A stretch of DNA of 64,000 nt, from NCBI RefSeq assembly GCF_005845365.1, contig NZ_CP040509.1, positions 1,116,001 through 1,180,000 on the forward strand. The letters run 5' to 3'. The position numbers were made by a program, and so were the translations under genes. Numbering within the stretch: the stretch's first letter is position 1; the number at the start of each line of letters is the position of its first letter. The stretch is from Rhodoluna limnophila (GTDB taxonomy: Bacteria > Actinomycetota > Actinomycetes > Actinomycetales > Microbacteriaceae). Under the pieces are notes generated by a model that was given only the letters and a program-made list of their open reading frames with translations, had not been told where the DNA came from and did no database searches. This document shows, one piece after another, positions 53,502 to 61,491 of this stretch.

Positions 53502-55802
53502 CTAGTCGTTGTACTTCTTGGCACGAGGACGACCCTCACCCTTAGGCTTGTCAGCCCAACGGCCCTTGCCAGAACCACCGTAGTTGCCACGGCCACCTGA
53601 ACGGCCACCGCCTGAACCACCGCGACCATCACGGTCACCGCGGCCTCGGCCACCGCCACCGTTGCCACCGCGTGAGTCACCAAAGTCAAGTGCCTCTGGA
53701 GCCGGAGGTGGAGCAATTGGGCCAGCTAGCTGCTCAAGCAACTCGCTTGATGGGCGTACGTCTGAGAAGATTCCATCGCGCTCTGCACGACGAAGTAGGT
53801 CTTCCATGCGGCGGCGACGGCTGCGTGGAATCAGGGTGATTACAGTACCCTCCTTGTTCGCACGACCGGTACGGCCAGAGCGGTGAAGGTAGGTCTTGTA
53901 TTCCTCTGGTGGATCAACCTGAACCACAAAAGCAACGTCGTCAACGTGAATACCACGCGCAGCGACATCGGTGGCAACTAGAACACGAACAGCACCCTTG
54001 GTAAAACGCTCAAGGTTGCGGTTTCTCTGGTTCTGGTTTAGGTCACCGTGCAGACGAGCAGCTGGAACACCAGCCTGGGTAAGGCTCTCGCTCAAACGCT
54101 CGGCGGTCATCTTGGTGCGGGTAAAGATGATTGACTTGCCCTCACCCTGAACGATGCGCAAAAGAACCTGTGAACGGTCCTCTGGGTCAACGGTCATTAC
54201 ACGGTGAGTGATGTTGGCGGTGTCGTTCTCTTCGTTCGGAACCTCGTAAACGTATGGGTCCGGAAGGAATTCCTTAACCAAAGCGTCAACCTCGCGGTCA
54301 AGAGTCGCTGAGAAAAGCAGCTTCTGGCTGTCTCCGGCAGCGCGCATGATGCGGCGCACACCCTCGATGAAGCCAAGGTCACACATGTGGTCAGCTTCGT
54401 CGACAATCAGGGTTTCTACCTCTGATAGGTCGATGATGCGCTGAGCCATAAGGTCTTCAAGACGGCCTGGGGTTGCTACAACGATGTCTACACCGCGGCT
54501 CATGGCGTTCTCTTGCTTGCGCTGAGGAACACCACCGTAGATGCAGGTTGTGTAGAAACCAACTGCGCGGGCAATGCCGTTTACAGTGCGGTCGATCTGG
54601 TCTGCAAGCTCACGGGTTGGCGCCAAAATTAGCGCACGTGGCTTGCCAGCCTTGCGAGGTACTGAACCAGCAGCAATCAACTTGGTAACTAGCGGCACGG
54701 TGAACGCAATGGTCTTACCAGAGCCGGTCTTACCGCGGCCAAGAACATCGCGGCCTGAAATTGCAGCCGGGATGGTGCTTGCCTGGATAGGGAACGGGGT
54801 TGAAGCACCCATGCCCTCAAGAGCAATAAGAACCTTTGGGTGAAGACCCATTGCCTCGAAGCTGTCAGCGGTGATTGCCTCTGACTGCTCAACTGCCTCT
54901 AGACGCTCAAGAACCTTGTCCTCGAAGAAAGCCTTCTTGTTTGGGTTTGAGTCGCGTGCACCGCGGAAGGTTGACTCGCGTGAGTCATCGCGTGCGGCAC
55001 GGTCTGGGCGGTTTGGGTTGCGGTCTTCTGAGAACCCGCGGCGTGGGCCACGGTCGTCAGAGAAGTTGCGGCGTGGGCCACGGTCATCGCGTGATGCAAA
55101 GTCGCGGCGTGACTCGTTGCGGTCTTCCCAAGGGCGGTTTGACATGCCACCGGCTGGGCGCTGCGCGCGGTCGCCAAAGTCACGACGTGGAGCACGGTCA
55201 TCGCGGTTGCCGTAGGCAGGGCGGTCGCCACCGCGGCGGTCATCTGAACCACCAAAGCGCGGGCGGTCATTGCCGTATGAAGGGCGTGAGTCGCGGTCAC
55301 CAAAGTCACGGCGTGGTGCACGGTCGTCACGGTTGCCGTAGGCAGGGCGCTCTGAGCGTGCTCCGCGGTCGTCGCGGTTTCCGTATGAAGGGCGTGAGTC
55401 GCGGTCGCCGTATGAAGGGCGGCCATCGCGGGCTGCGCGGTCATCTGCGTTGTAGCGAGGCTTGCGTGCTGGTGCACCGGTGCCTTCGCCATTGCGCGGA
55501 GTCCAGTCGCGGCCACGGTCTTCGCGGCCACCGTTCATTTCGCGTGGTGAGGTGCGGCCTGCAGCTGGGCGCGAGTTACGGTCGTTGCCGTAAGCAGGGC
55601 GCTCGCCACGAGGTGAATCACCGTAGGTCTTTTTTGGGCCGTTCTCAAAGAACGCACCCTTTGCACGTGGTGCACGTGATGGTCCGGTGCCGTCGGCTGC
55701 GCGGTGAGGCGCACGCCCTCCGCGACCGTCTTCACGAGTCTTGAAATTGTTGCCAGCGGCACCCTTAGGCGCGCGCGACGATGACTTGCCAAATCCAGGC
55801 AT
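53502..55802 (-). CDS. DEAD-box RNA helicase with long Arg/Gly/Asp-rich tails
   Basis: A 766-residue RhlE/DeaD-type helicase. Residues about 1-300 are disordered and dominated by Arg, Asp, Gly, Pro and Tyr, with repeats of RPAYGNRDDRAPRRDFGDR type. The core follows: Q-motif (FEAMGLHPKVLIALEGMGASTPFPIQ), motif I GRGKTGSGKT, PTRELADQI, DEAD in VDEADHMCDLG, SAT (FSATLDRE), and HRSGRTGRANKEG. The C-terminal tail (about 695-766) is again Gly/Arg-rich. Tails of this sort bind RNA and help form condensates. The product probably remodels rRNA or mRNA, particularly in the cold, by analogy. The upstream non-coding stretch is about 265 bases, long for this window, as is common for cold-regulated helicase genes. 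Confidence 0.93.
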   Translation of the reverse strand: MPGFGKSSSRAPKGAAGNNFKTREDGRGGRAPHRAADGTGPSRAPRAKGAFFENGPKKTYGDSPRGERPAYGNDRNSRPAAGRTSPREMNGGREDRGRDWTPRNGEGTGAPARKPRYNADDRAARDGRPSYGDRDSRPSYGNRDDRGARSERPAYGNRDDRAPRRDFGDRDSRPSYGNDRPRFGGSDDRRGGDRPAYGNRDDRAPRRDFGDRAQRPAGGMSNRPWEDRNESRRDFASRDDRGPRRNFSDDRGPRRGFSEDRNPNRPDRAARDDSRESTFRGARDSNPNKKAFFEDKVLERLEAVEQSEAITADSFEAMGLHPKVLIALEGMGASTPFPIQASTIPAAISGRDVLGRGKTGSGKTIAFTVPLVTKLIAAGSVPRKAGKPRALILAPTRELADQIDRTVNGIARAVGFYTTCIYGGVPQRKQENAMSRGVDIVVATPGRLEDLMAQRIIDLSEVETLIVDEADHMCDLGFIEGVRRIMRAAGDSQKLLFSATLDREVDALVKEFLPDPYVYEVPNEENDTANITHRVMTVDPEDRSQVLLRIVQGEGKSIIFTRTKMTAERLSESLTQAGVPAARLHGDLNQNQRNRNLERFTKGAVRVLVATDVAARGIHVDDVAFVVQVDPPEEYKTYLHRSGRTGRANKEGTVITLIPRSRRRRMEDLLRRAERDGIFSDVRPSSELLEQLAGPIAPPPAPEALDFGDSRGGNGGGGRGRGDRDGRGGSGGGRSGGRGNYGGSGKGRWADKPKGEGRPRAKKYND
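55150..55470 (-). repeat. Tandem RGD-rich repeats in the N-terminal tail of the helicase
   Basis: Near-identical blocks encoding RPAYGNRDDRAPRRDFGDR occur twice (near 55166-55226 and 55293-55353), with shorter SYGNRDDR and SYGDRDSR copies between and beside them. DNA identity is high, so copy number could vary by recombination or slippage. Confidence 0.75.
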
Positions 55803-56067
55803 AGTTGTAGATTCCTCTTCAGTTGTGTTGGCCCTCGCAGGGAGTAGCTGCTTGTGGGCCGGTGGGCTAGTCGAACAGCGCTAAACCCACACACGAGAAG
55901 AACATCCGCAATACGGCGGATTCTCATTTAGAGGAAAAGACTGGTACATCTCAGAGGTGGCACTTAGGTGGCCACATGATTCAAATGATGTACTGCAAAC
56001 GACTACTGTCACGAATTCGTAACGTTCTTAGACTACTTGAAGGTTTGCGTTTTGGCTAGAGCAAAAC
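55803..56067 (-). other. 265-base non-coding stretch, probable long leader of the DEAD-box gene
   Basis: No gene is visible. A small stem ATCCGC/GCGGAT lies at 55904-55921 and the helicase start is preceded by AAGAGGAA. The left part may hold the helicase promoter and a structured leader, but no promoter stands out. The right edge is the downstream side of the histidine kinase gene; a weak, bulged hairpin near 56040-56070 might terminate it. Confidence 0.4.
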
Positions 56068-57810
56068 CTAGATTGGCACTTTGATCTCTAAAGTCGCGCC
56101 GTTATCGGTGTTGTAGAGGCGCCAACCCAGCGAAACCTCATCAAGAATTGATGAACCAAAGCCCGGCACCAAGGTGTTTTCAAGGGCAACACCGTTGTTC
56201 ACAATCTTCAATTGCAGAATGTGCTCTTCAGTTTGCTCAACCTCAACCCAAACCTTGGTGGCCTTACCATGTTTGGCTGCGTTGCTCACCGACTCGCGAA
56301 TCACGCTGGTAAAACAAGCCGTAGCAACTGGGTTTTCACGCACCCGATCAGCCCAATCGGTGTTTAGCGGCGGCAGGTTCAGCTCAATCACGCCGTCCCA
56401 CATCGTCTTAATCTGGTTCAAAACCTCGTCAAAAGACTCTTGCTCTTCAATGGTCTCAAGTTTCTTTAGAGCCCCCACGATGTCTGCCTCGATTGCCTCG
56501 ATGTAGGCAGCTGACTTGACTTGCTCTTGGCTCAATCTGATGGCAGATGCATACAGCGCTGATTGAATTGGCCCGTGAATCACAGAGGCAACTCGGCGGC
56601 GGTTGAGCCAAAGCTCTTGCCTAAACTGCGCCGTCAACACCGATAACTCGCCCAGCACCTTGGCCATCTGAACCTCTGCGTCATGGCGCTGGGTTCGGGC
56701 AATTTGCATAGCAAAGCCCAGCAGAGCCAGCAACAACAGCATGGTTAGGTACTGCATCAGGGTGACGCTGGTAACTGCGAGCCCGACCAGGTTTAGTGTC
56801 AGGCCAGTAATGATCGTGGTCAAGGCCATCACAGCGGCTACAGCAAATGAGGCTGCAATCGGCGAGACCCACCAGTTGCGCAGCAGCTTTTGCGCGGCCC
56901 GCGTAACCAGCCAGCAGAGCAGCACCGCGATAACTGCCGTGTACATAGGCCAACCGTTGGTGATGGTGGCCGGAACGGTAAGGGTAACCGAAGCCGAACC
57001 AAACGTGGTTAGCGAAGGCACGACCATTTGACCGACTGAGACCTTGGTCGGGAATCGCCCTCGAGACCTAACCGCAAAGCCCTTGGAAGCATTCTCGAGC
57101 GCCGCCTCTGTGGCAGAAGTTGCGCGACCAATCTCGTGACTCAGCGGGCGGACTACGTCCTCAATGGTGTCTCGGAGTTTTGGCGCAAGCTTTGAGAGAT
57201 CTTGGCTTCTTAAGCCTCGACGAAGTTGGTCAACCACTGGAATCAAAATCTCCTGGGCTTTAGCCAAAAGCTCTGCCTGTTGTTGAGCCACCTGCCCGTG
57301 CATGTTTTTGCGCATTGAATCCAGGGCAGCCTTTTGCTGCTCTAGGTCGGCAATAACAACATCGTGGCGGTCTTTTGACGCGTTATAAATTGCCAGTGTG
57401 GCTACCGCACCAAAAACAAAGAACGGCCCTGCATAGAGCCGGTAAAGCAGCTCAGTCGGTGAAATTAGCTCAAATGCCGAACCAACGCCCCAAACCGCAA
57501 AACCACGGGCAAAGCCGGCAAGCAACAACGCCAGAGTGGTTAGCAGTGGCCTAGAGCCACGATCTGGCCCAGCCAAAACCGTTTCACGGGCCAAAATCAG
57601 CACAGCCACAGTGGCAAAGTAGGCTCCGGTGGCAATAAAGAACCACTCTAGAAATGAGCCACCTAAGCGGCCAGGGTTACTAATCAAGATCAGCGCGTAT
57701 GACGGAATTGCAAACTGAAGTAGGTTTCGATTACTCAGCGCAACCGGACCGGCCGCGTTATAAAACGCCTCACGGACACTAATCCGCGGAGTCTGAAATT
57801 TGCTCGGCAT
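56068..57810 (-). CDS. Membrane sensor histidine kinase (HisKA_3-like/NarX class)
   Basis: A 580-residue protein. Two groups of membrane helices are visible: about residues 28-160 (four or five helices) and about 280-385 (four helices), separated by a cytoplasmic or exported coiled-coil segment (LEQQKAALDSMRKNMHGQVAQQQAELL). The phosphoacceptor is probably His412 in VIHGPIQSAL, followed by a dimerisation helix, and the ATPase domain has SVIRESVSNAAKHGK (N box) and GFGSSILDEVSL (G box). The ligand is unknown. It starts two bases after the response regulator stop, so it is its partner. A stretch of hydrophobic helices between sensor and kinase is unusual for the NarX type. Confidence 0.85.
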   Translation of the reverse strand: MPSKFQTPRISVREAFYNAAGPVALSNRNLLQFAIPSYALILISNPGRLGGSFLEWFFIATGAYFATVAVLILARETVLAGPDRGSRPLLTTLALLLAGFARGFAVWGVGSAFELISPTELLYRLYAGPFFVFGAVATLAIYNASKDRHDVVIADLEQQKAALDSMRKNMHGQVAQQQAELLAKAQEILIPVVDQLRRGLRSQDLSKLAPKLRDTIEDVVRPLSHEIGRATSATEAALENASKGFAVRSRGRFPTKVSVGQMVVPSLTTFGSASVTLTVPATITNGWPMYTAVIAVLLCWLVTRAAQKLLRNWWVSPIAASFAVAAVMALTTIITGLTLNLVGLAVTSVTLMQYLTMLLLLALLGFAMQIARTQRHDAEVQMAKVLGELSVLTAQFRQELWLNRRRVASVIHGPIQSALYASAIRLSQEQVKSAAYIEAIEADIVGALKKLETIEEQESFDEVLNQIKTMWDGVIELNLPPLNTDWADRVRENPVATACFTSVIRESVSNAAKHGKATKVWVEVEQTEEHILQLKIVNNGVALENTLVPGFGSSILDEVSLGWRLYNTDNGATLEIKVPI

Positions 57811-57812
57811 GG

Positions 57813-58460
57813 CTACTCGCCGATCGAAGTCCCTGATGCTTTGAGGTACTTGGCAGCAGCTTCAACGCGGGCGTTGCCACCGGCATCGATGTCTACACCC
57901 AAGGCAATAAACACTCGCGACACAATGCCTTCAACGGCACGGATAGAGGTTGCGCGCTTCTCGGCAATCTGAGCATTCGAGTAACCGGCAGCAATCAACT
58001 GCAGCACTTCAATCTGTTTTTTAGAAAGGGTTCCCAGTGGACGCGAAGGGTTTAGGTCGTGGCGCATCAGTGGCGTGACCGAGTCATGCAGCACAGCCTC
58101 TAGTGCGTTGACCAACTCGTTTGAGTCGATTAGCTGAGACTTGCGAAGGTAAGAAACACCCTTAGGTAGCTCGCTTGGGTCCTGTCCAGCAAAACGAGCG
58201 TCAGGCAGGTTGGTCAAAAATACGATGCCGACATCGGGGGCGGTGGCCTGAATCCACTGCGCAAAGTCAAAGCCGTTAGGCCCTGCACCAAGCTCAATGT
58301 CGAGCACCACTGCATCAGGGTCAAACTCTTGAAAAACCTTTTTGGCCTCGGCGGCATTTGCGGCAACAGCAACATTAAAACCGGCGGTCTCTAGTGACTT
58401 TGCAACTAGGTCGCGCAGCAGTGCCTCGTCTTCGACGATGACTACGTTCCGATTAAACAC
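57813..58460 (-). CDS. NarL/LuxR-type response regulator
   Basis: A 215-residue two-domain regulator. The receiver domain (about 1-120) has the acidic pair Glu10-Asp11, the phosphorylation site Asp54 in VVLDIELG and the Lys of YLRKSQ. The LuxR-type helix-turn-helix spans about 145-205 (LGTLSKKQIEVLQLIAAGYSNAQIAEKRATSIRAVEGIVSRV). GTG 58460 is the start, with a GGGG sequence just upstream. It directly precedes the histidine kinase gene. The pair might control the surface or redox genes nearby, but no target site can be named. Confidence 0.9.
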   Translation of the reverse strand: MFNRNVVIVEDEALLRDLVAKSLETAGFNVAVAANAAEAKKVFQEFDPDAVVLDIELGAGPNGFDFAQWIQATAPDVGIVFLTNLPDARFAGQDPSELPKGVSYLRKSQLIDSNELVNALEAVLHDSVTPLMRHDLNPSRPLGTLSKKQIEVLQLIAAGYSNAQIAEKRATSIRAVEGIVSRVFIALGVDIDAGGNARVEAAAKYLKASGTSIGE

Positions 58461-58527
58461 ATTGCCCCAAATCTGATGATCTAAACCCTCGAGCCAAAGT
58501 AACTTTGACCCGAATTAGAACTTAAGA

Positions 58528-58776
58528 CTAAATCAGATTTCTTTCGGCGAGCGCTGATTGCAAATCTGCGTCACTCGGCTCGACCATGAAGTGGCCATCT
58601 TCAAACAGAATTACCGGGATGTTTTTGCGGCCTGAAATACGCTCTGCCTCGGCAGCGACTTCGGCGCTCTCAGAGACATCCTTGACGTCATAGGCAACCT
58701 CAAGTTTGTTTAGCAAGGCCTTTGAACGGCGGCAATCAACGCACCAGTCAGCGCCGTAATAAGTAACTTGAGCCAT
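58528..58776 (-). CDS. Glutaredoxin-family protein (mycoredoxin/NrdH-like)
   Basis: An 82-residue thioredoxin-fold protein with the active site ADWCVDCRRSK (Cys12, Cys15). The cis-Pro segment is NIPVILFEDGHFMVEPSDADL. The CVDC pair matches actinobacterial mycoredoxin- and glutaredoxin-like proteins that reduce mixed disulfides, probably with mycothiol rather than glutathione as partner in this phylum. It is eight bases downstream of the HAD gene and 67 bases upstream of the response regulator on the same strand. ATG 58776 is the only start; length is normal. Confidence 0.88.
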   Translation of the reverse strand: MAQVTYYGADWCVDCRRSKALLNKLEVAYDVKDVSESAEVAAEAERISGRKNIPVILFEDGHFMVEPSDADLQSALAERNLI

Positions 58777-58784
58777 GTTGTCCT

Positions 58785-59429
58785 CTATCTCAATCGATTG
58801 TTGTCTGGAATAACAAGAGTTTCGCCGTCAAAGGTTATTCCCGATAGGTCGCGCACCACTATGTCAGCATCGCTCAGCAAAGCGCGCTCAGAGACCCCGA
58901 TAATCAAACCGGCCTCGGCCTCAATCGCAGCCTGAACACCGGCAATCGCGTCTTCAAAAACCACGCAGTCATGGATGTTAAAACCAAGTCGCTCGGCGCC
59001 AAGCAAGTACGGATCTGGAAAAGGCTTGCCGCGCTTTACATCGCTCGCGCTCACCAATTCAGCTGGCACCGGCAGGCCGGCGGCCTCAAGCCTGGCCCGA
59101 CCTAGATTTCCGTTCGCCGAGGTGCACACGGTCCAGATTCCCGGGCGCAATGAGTGCAGCAGTTCAAAGGCCCCGCCAAGAGCAACGGTTTGCCCGGCAG
59201 TGTCTTGCTCTAGCTGGTTAATGCGGTTATTGGCCTCTTCAAACAACTCCGGGGCTACGCGCTCGCGAACCTGGTCCTCCGCCCGCACTCCCGCGTTCTC
59301 AGAGGTATTCCAGTCCCAATCCGGCGCGTACTCGCTAGACCAAGTTGCCCAAGCGGCTATTGCTGCATCGTGTGAGTCAACCAAAACGCCATCGTTGTCA
59401 AAAAGCAGCCCCGATGCCGAAAACTTCAA
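58785..59429 (-). CDS. HAD-superfamily hydrolase (sugar phosphatase / beta-phosphoglucomutase-like)
   Basis: A 214-residue HAD protein with a helical cap. Motif I is LLFDNDGVLVDS (nucleophile Asp11, acid/base Asp13), motif II VCTSANG, motif III Lys in VKRGKPFPDPYLLGAERLG, and motif IV VVFEDAIAGVQAA. The KPxPDxxL and EDAxAGVxAA blocks are typical of sugar-phosphate phosphatases and beta-phosphoglucomutases. Substrate unknown; the adjacent PfkB kinase makes a sugar phosphate plausible. TTG 59429 touches the TAG stop of the membrane protein gene, so it is coupled to it. Confidence 0.88.
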   Translation of the reverse strand: MKFSASGLLFDNDGVLVDSHDAAIAAWATWSSEYAPDWDWNTSENAGVRAEDQVRERVAPELFEEANNRINQLEQDTAGQTVALGGAFELLHSLRPGIWTVCTSANGNLGRARLEAAGLPVPAELVSASDVKRGKPFPDPYLLGAERLGFNIHDCVVFEDAIAGVQAAIEAEAGLIIGVSERALLSDADIVVRDLSGITFDGETLVIPDNNRLR

Positions 59430-60476
59430 CTAAGCCTGCTTCTTCTCGCGGTTGCGCTCAGTGATGGTTAGGTAGATACCCACCACAGCGAGCACCAAAA
59501 GCACCTTGGCTGGCAATAGGTCTTCAAACAACCACTCAATGGAAGGCGCAGAAATAGACGGCTGAACGTAGCACTCTGTGTCTTTGCAGTCCACCGGAAC
59601 TTCAGGCCACTCCTGCAGCTTTTGAATTGCCATCTGACCAAAGGTGAAGGCCATTACTGAAACTACGGCACCAAAAACAATTGAAAGCACAAAGTTTAGG
59701 TTTGCTGCACCTGCCGCAGCCAGTGCCTTGCGCGGCTTCGGGGCCTCGGCGGTCTTAGCCAAGCGGGCTTTAGATGAGAAGCGGGTACCGGCAATAATGC
59801 CCAGTGCAATGATCAACTGAATGATTACCCAAACCCAAACCTGAAGGTCGGTGCGGGTTACCTGATAAACCACGAGGCCAAAGATCATTGCAAAAGCAGC
59901 AGCCAAGATTGGCACTGCGTAGCCAAGACCAAGTGCCTTTTGCGCCTCAGACATTTTTGGCTTGCCCTCTTCATTAGTTTCGATGGTGTCAACGCGGAAC
60001 ACGAAGGCACGCAGCAACACGGTAATCACCAAGGCGGTTGCCAAGAAGATTGGAAGGTACACATTCAAGAAGTGAATGAATACATCAGAACCTTGACCGT
60101 AGTAACTGTTGAACGAGCTCAGGAATGTGCTGATGGCAAAAATTGCACCGATAGCTAGCGAAATGATTACCGCAAGGTTGGTGAATCGGTGAGCAGCCCG
60201 GGCCATCTTGTGGTCTTCACCAAGAGTGTGGCGAGCCTTGATTGCCCAGGTCTGACCAAACAGTGAGGCCAGTGAGCCAATGGTGATGCCCAAGAAGTTT
60301 AGGTAAACCGAAACCTTGAATGTCTCCGGCTCCGGGGTTTCTCCGTAGTAGTAAGAAGTTGAGTTGTACAGGTCGGCGTAACCGGCCCCCATGAATAGCG
60401 CCCAGGCAATTACTAGGCCCAGTAACGGTAGTGCAACAGCGCGGTTCTCAAGAGGTATTTTTCTCATATCCATCAC
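59430..60476 (-). CDS. Polytopic membrane protein of unknown function (about eight helices)
   Basis: A 348-residue protein with about eight hydrophobic helices (starting near residues 13, 55, 95, 135, 185, 215, 260 and 320) and an exported loop before the last helix carrying a cysteine pair, VDCKDTECYV. There is a charged cytoplasmic segment KARLAKTAEAPKPRKALAA. I do not recognise the family. Starts GTG 60476, ATG 60473 and ATG 60467 are possible; GTG 60476 lies six bases after TAGAGG, while GAGGG could serve ATG 60473. It is divergent from the PfkB gene across 22 bases and leads the HAD-glutaredoxin-regulator run on the minus strand. Confidence 0.7.
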   Translation of the reverse strand: MMDMRKIPLENRAVALPLLGLVIAWALFMGAGYADLYNSTSYYYGETPEPETFKVSVYLNFLGITIGSLASLFGQTWAIKARHTLGEDHKMARAAHRFTNLAVIISLAIGAIFAISTFLSSFNSYYGQGSDVFIHFLNVYLPIFLATALVITVLLRAFVFRVDTIETNEEGKPKMSEAQKALGLGYAVPILAAAFAMIFGLVVYQVTRTDLQVWVWVIIQLIIALGIIAGTRFSSKARLAKTAEAPKPRKALAAAGAANLNFVLSIVFGAVVSVMAFTFGQMAIQKLQEWPEVPVDCKDTECYVQPSISAPSIEWLFEDLLPAKVLLVLAVVGIYLTITERNREKKQA

Positions 60477-60486
60477 TCTAGCCCTC

Positions 60487-60492
60487 TAAACT
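60487..60492 (+). promoter_or_regulatory. -10 box of a probable leaderless promoter (PfkB kinase gene)
   Basis: TAAACT ends six bases (all T) before ATG 60499. With no room for a binding site in this 22-base gap, a leaderless message is the simplest reading. Confidence 0.55.
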
Positions 60493-60498
60493 TTTTTT

Positions 60499-61491
60499 AT
60501 GATCCTTGTTATCGGCGAAGCCCTCATTGACCTAATTGAAAACCGTTACCAGCCAGGCGCATTCAACGCCATTGTTGGTGGCGCAAACGCCAATGTGTCT
60601 ATCGCCTTGGCCCGCCGTGGCACCCCGCAGCAGTTTCTTGCCCGCCTCTCTAAAGATGGTTTCGGCAAGCTAATCCGGGCAAAGCTAGAGGCCAACCACG
60701 TGGGTCTTGATCATGCCATCAGCGCTGACGAACAGACCACTCTGGTCACAGTATCGATCGACTCACATGGTGTGCCTTCTTACTCTTTTTACGTAAACGG
60801 CACCGCTGACTGGGGTTGGACCCCTCAGGAGTTGCCAACTGATGCCGACCTGGACAACCTGCACGCCACCGCAATTCAGTTTGGCTGCCTCGGAATGGCT
60901 ATGGGGCCGGGCAACTTGGTCATCGAAGACTGGGCCCGCGAGCACTTCAAGCAGAAGTCAGTCACCATCAGCCACGACATCAACATGCGTCCGGCCCTCG
61001 GATTTGAGCGCAACCACGAGCGTCTTCGCGTTGAGCGCATCAACGACATTTCACACGTGATCAAGGCCTCAGATGAAGACATCGAATGGCTTTACGACCT
61101 AGAACCTGGCACAGACATCGACAAAATTGTCTGGAAGTGGATCGGCGATTCCGGCCGCCACGTATTCATCACCCGCGGCGGCGACGGAGTCTCAACCTAT
61201 CGCCTTGGCGCCGATGGCAGCAAGATTCGCTTTGATGTGCCATCTCGCAAAATCAATGTGGTTGACACTGTAGGTGCCGGAGATACCTTCTGCGCAAACC
61301 TCCTAGGCCAGCTCTCAGACGTTGATGCTTTGGGTACCGACCCGTTTGACCGCCTGCAGAACCTAAGCGATGAAGTCTTGCGCGAGTTTGTTTACAACGC
61401 AGGCATTGCGGCCTCGATCACCTGCGAGCGCGCGGGAGCCGAGCCACCAACCCTGGCCGACCTCAACGAAGTTTTGGCGTCAATCAACTAA
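60499..61491 (+). CDS. PfkB family sugar kinase (fructokinase-like)
   Basis: A 330-residue ribokinase-fold kinase. ILVIGEALIDLIENRYQPGAFNAIVGGANANVSIALARRGTPQ is the PfkB N-terminus, with the GGAxxNVAxxLARLG sugar-binding block. The signature 2 motif is VVDTVGAGDTFCANLLGQL, where Asp of GAGDTF is the catalytic base. ITRGGDGVSTYRLG lies in the nucleotide site. The overall type is closest to fructokinases; ribose or other furanoses are possible. It starts 22 bases from the divergent membrane protein and its stop directly abuts the start of the nuclease-helicase gene. Confidence 0.9.
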   Translation: MILVIGEALIDLIENRYQPGAFNAIVGGANANVSIALARRGTPQQFLARLSKDGFGKLIRAKLEANHVGLDHAISADEQTTLVTVSIDSHGVPSYSFYVNGTADWGWTPQELPTDADLDNLHATAIQFGCLGMAMGPGNLVIEDWAREHFKQKSVTISHDINMRPALGFERNHERLRVERINDISHVIKASDEDIEWLYDLEPGTDIDKIVWKWIGDSGRHVFITRGGDGVSTYRLGADGSKIRFDVPSRKINVVDTVGAGDTFCANLLGQLSDVDALGTDPFDRLQNLSDEVLREFVYNAGIAASITCERAGAEPPTLADLNEVLASIN

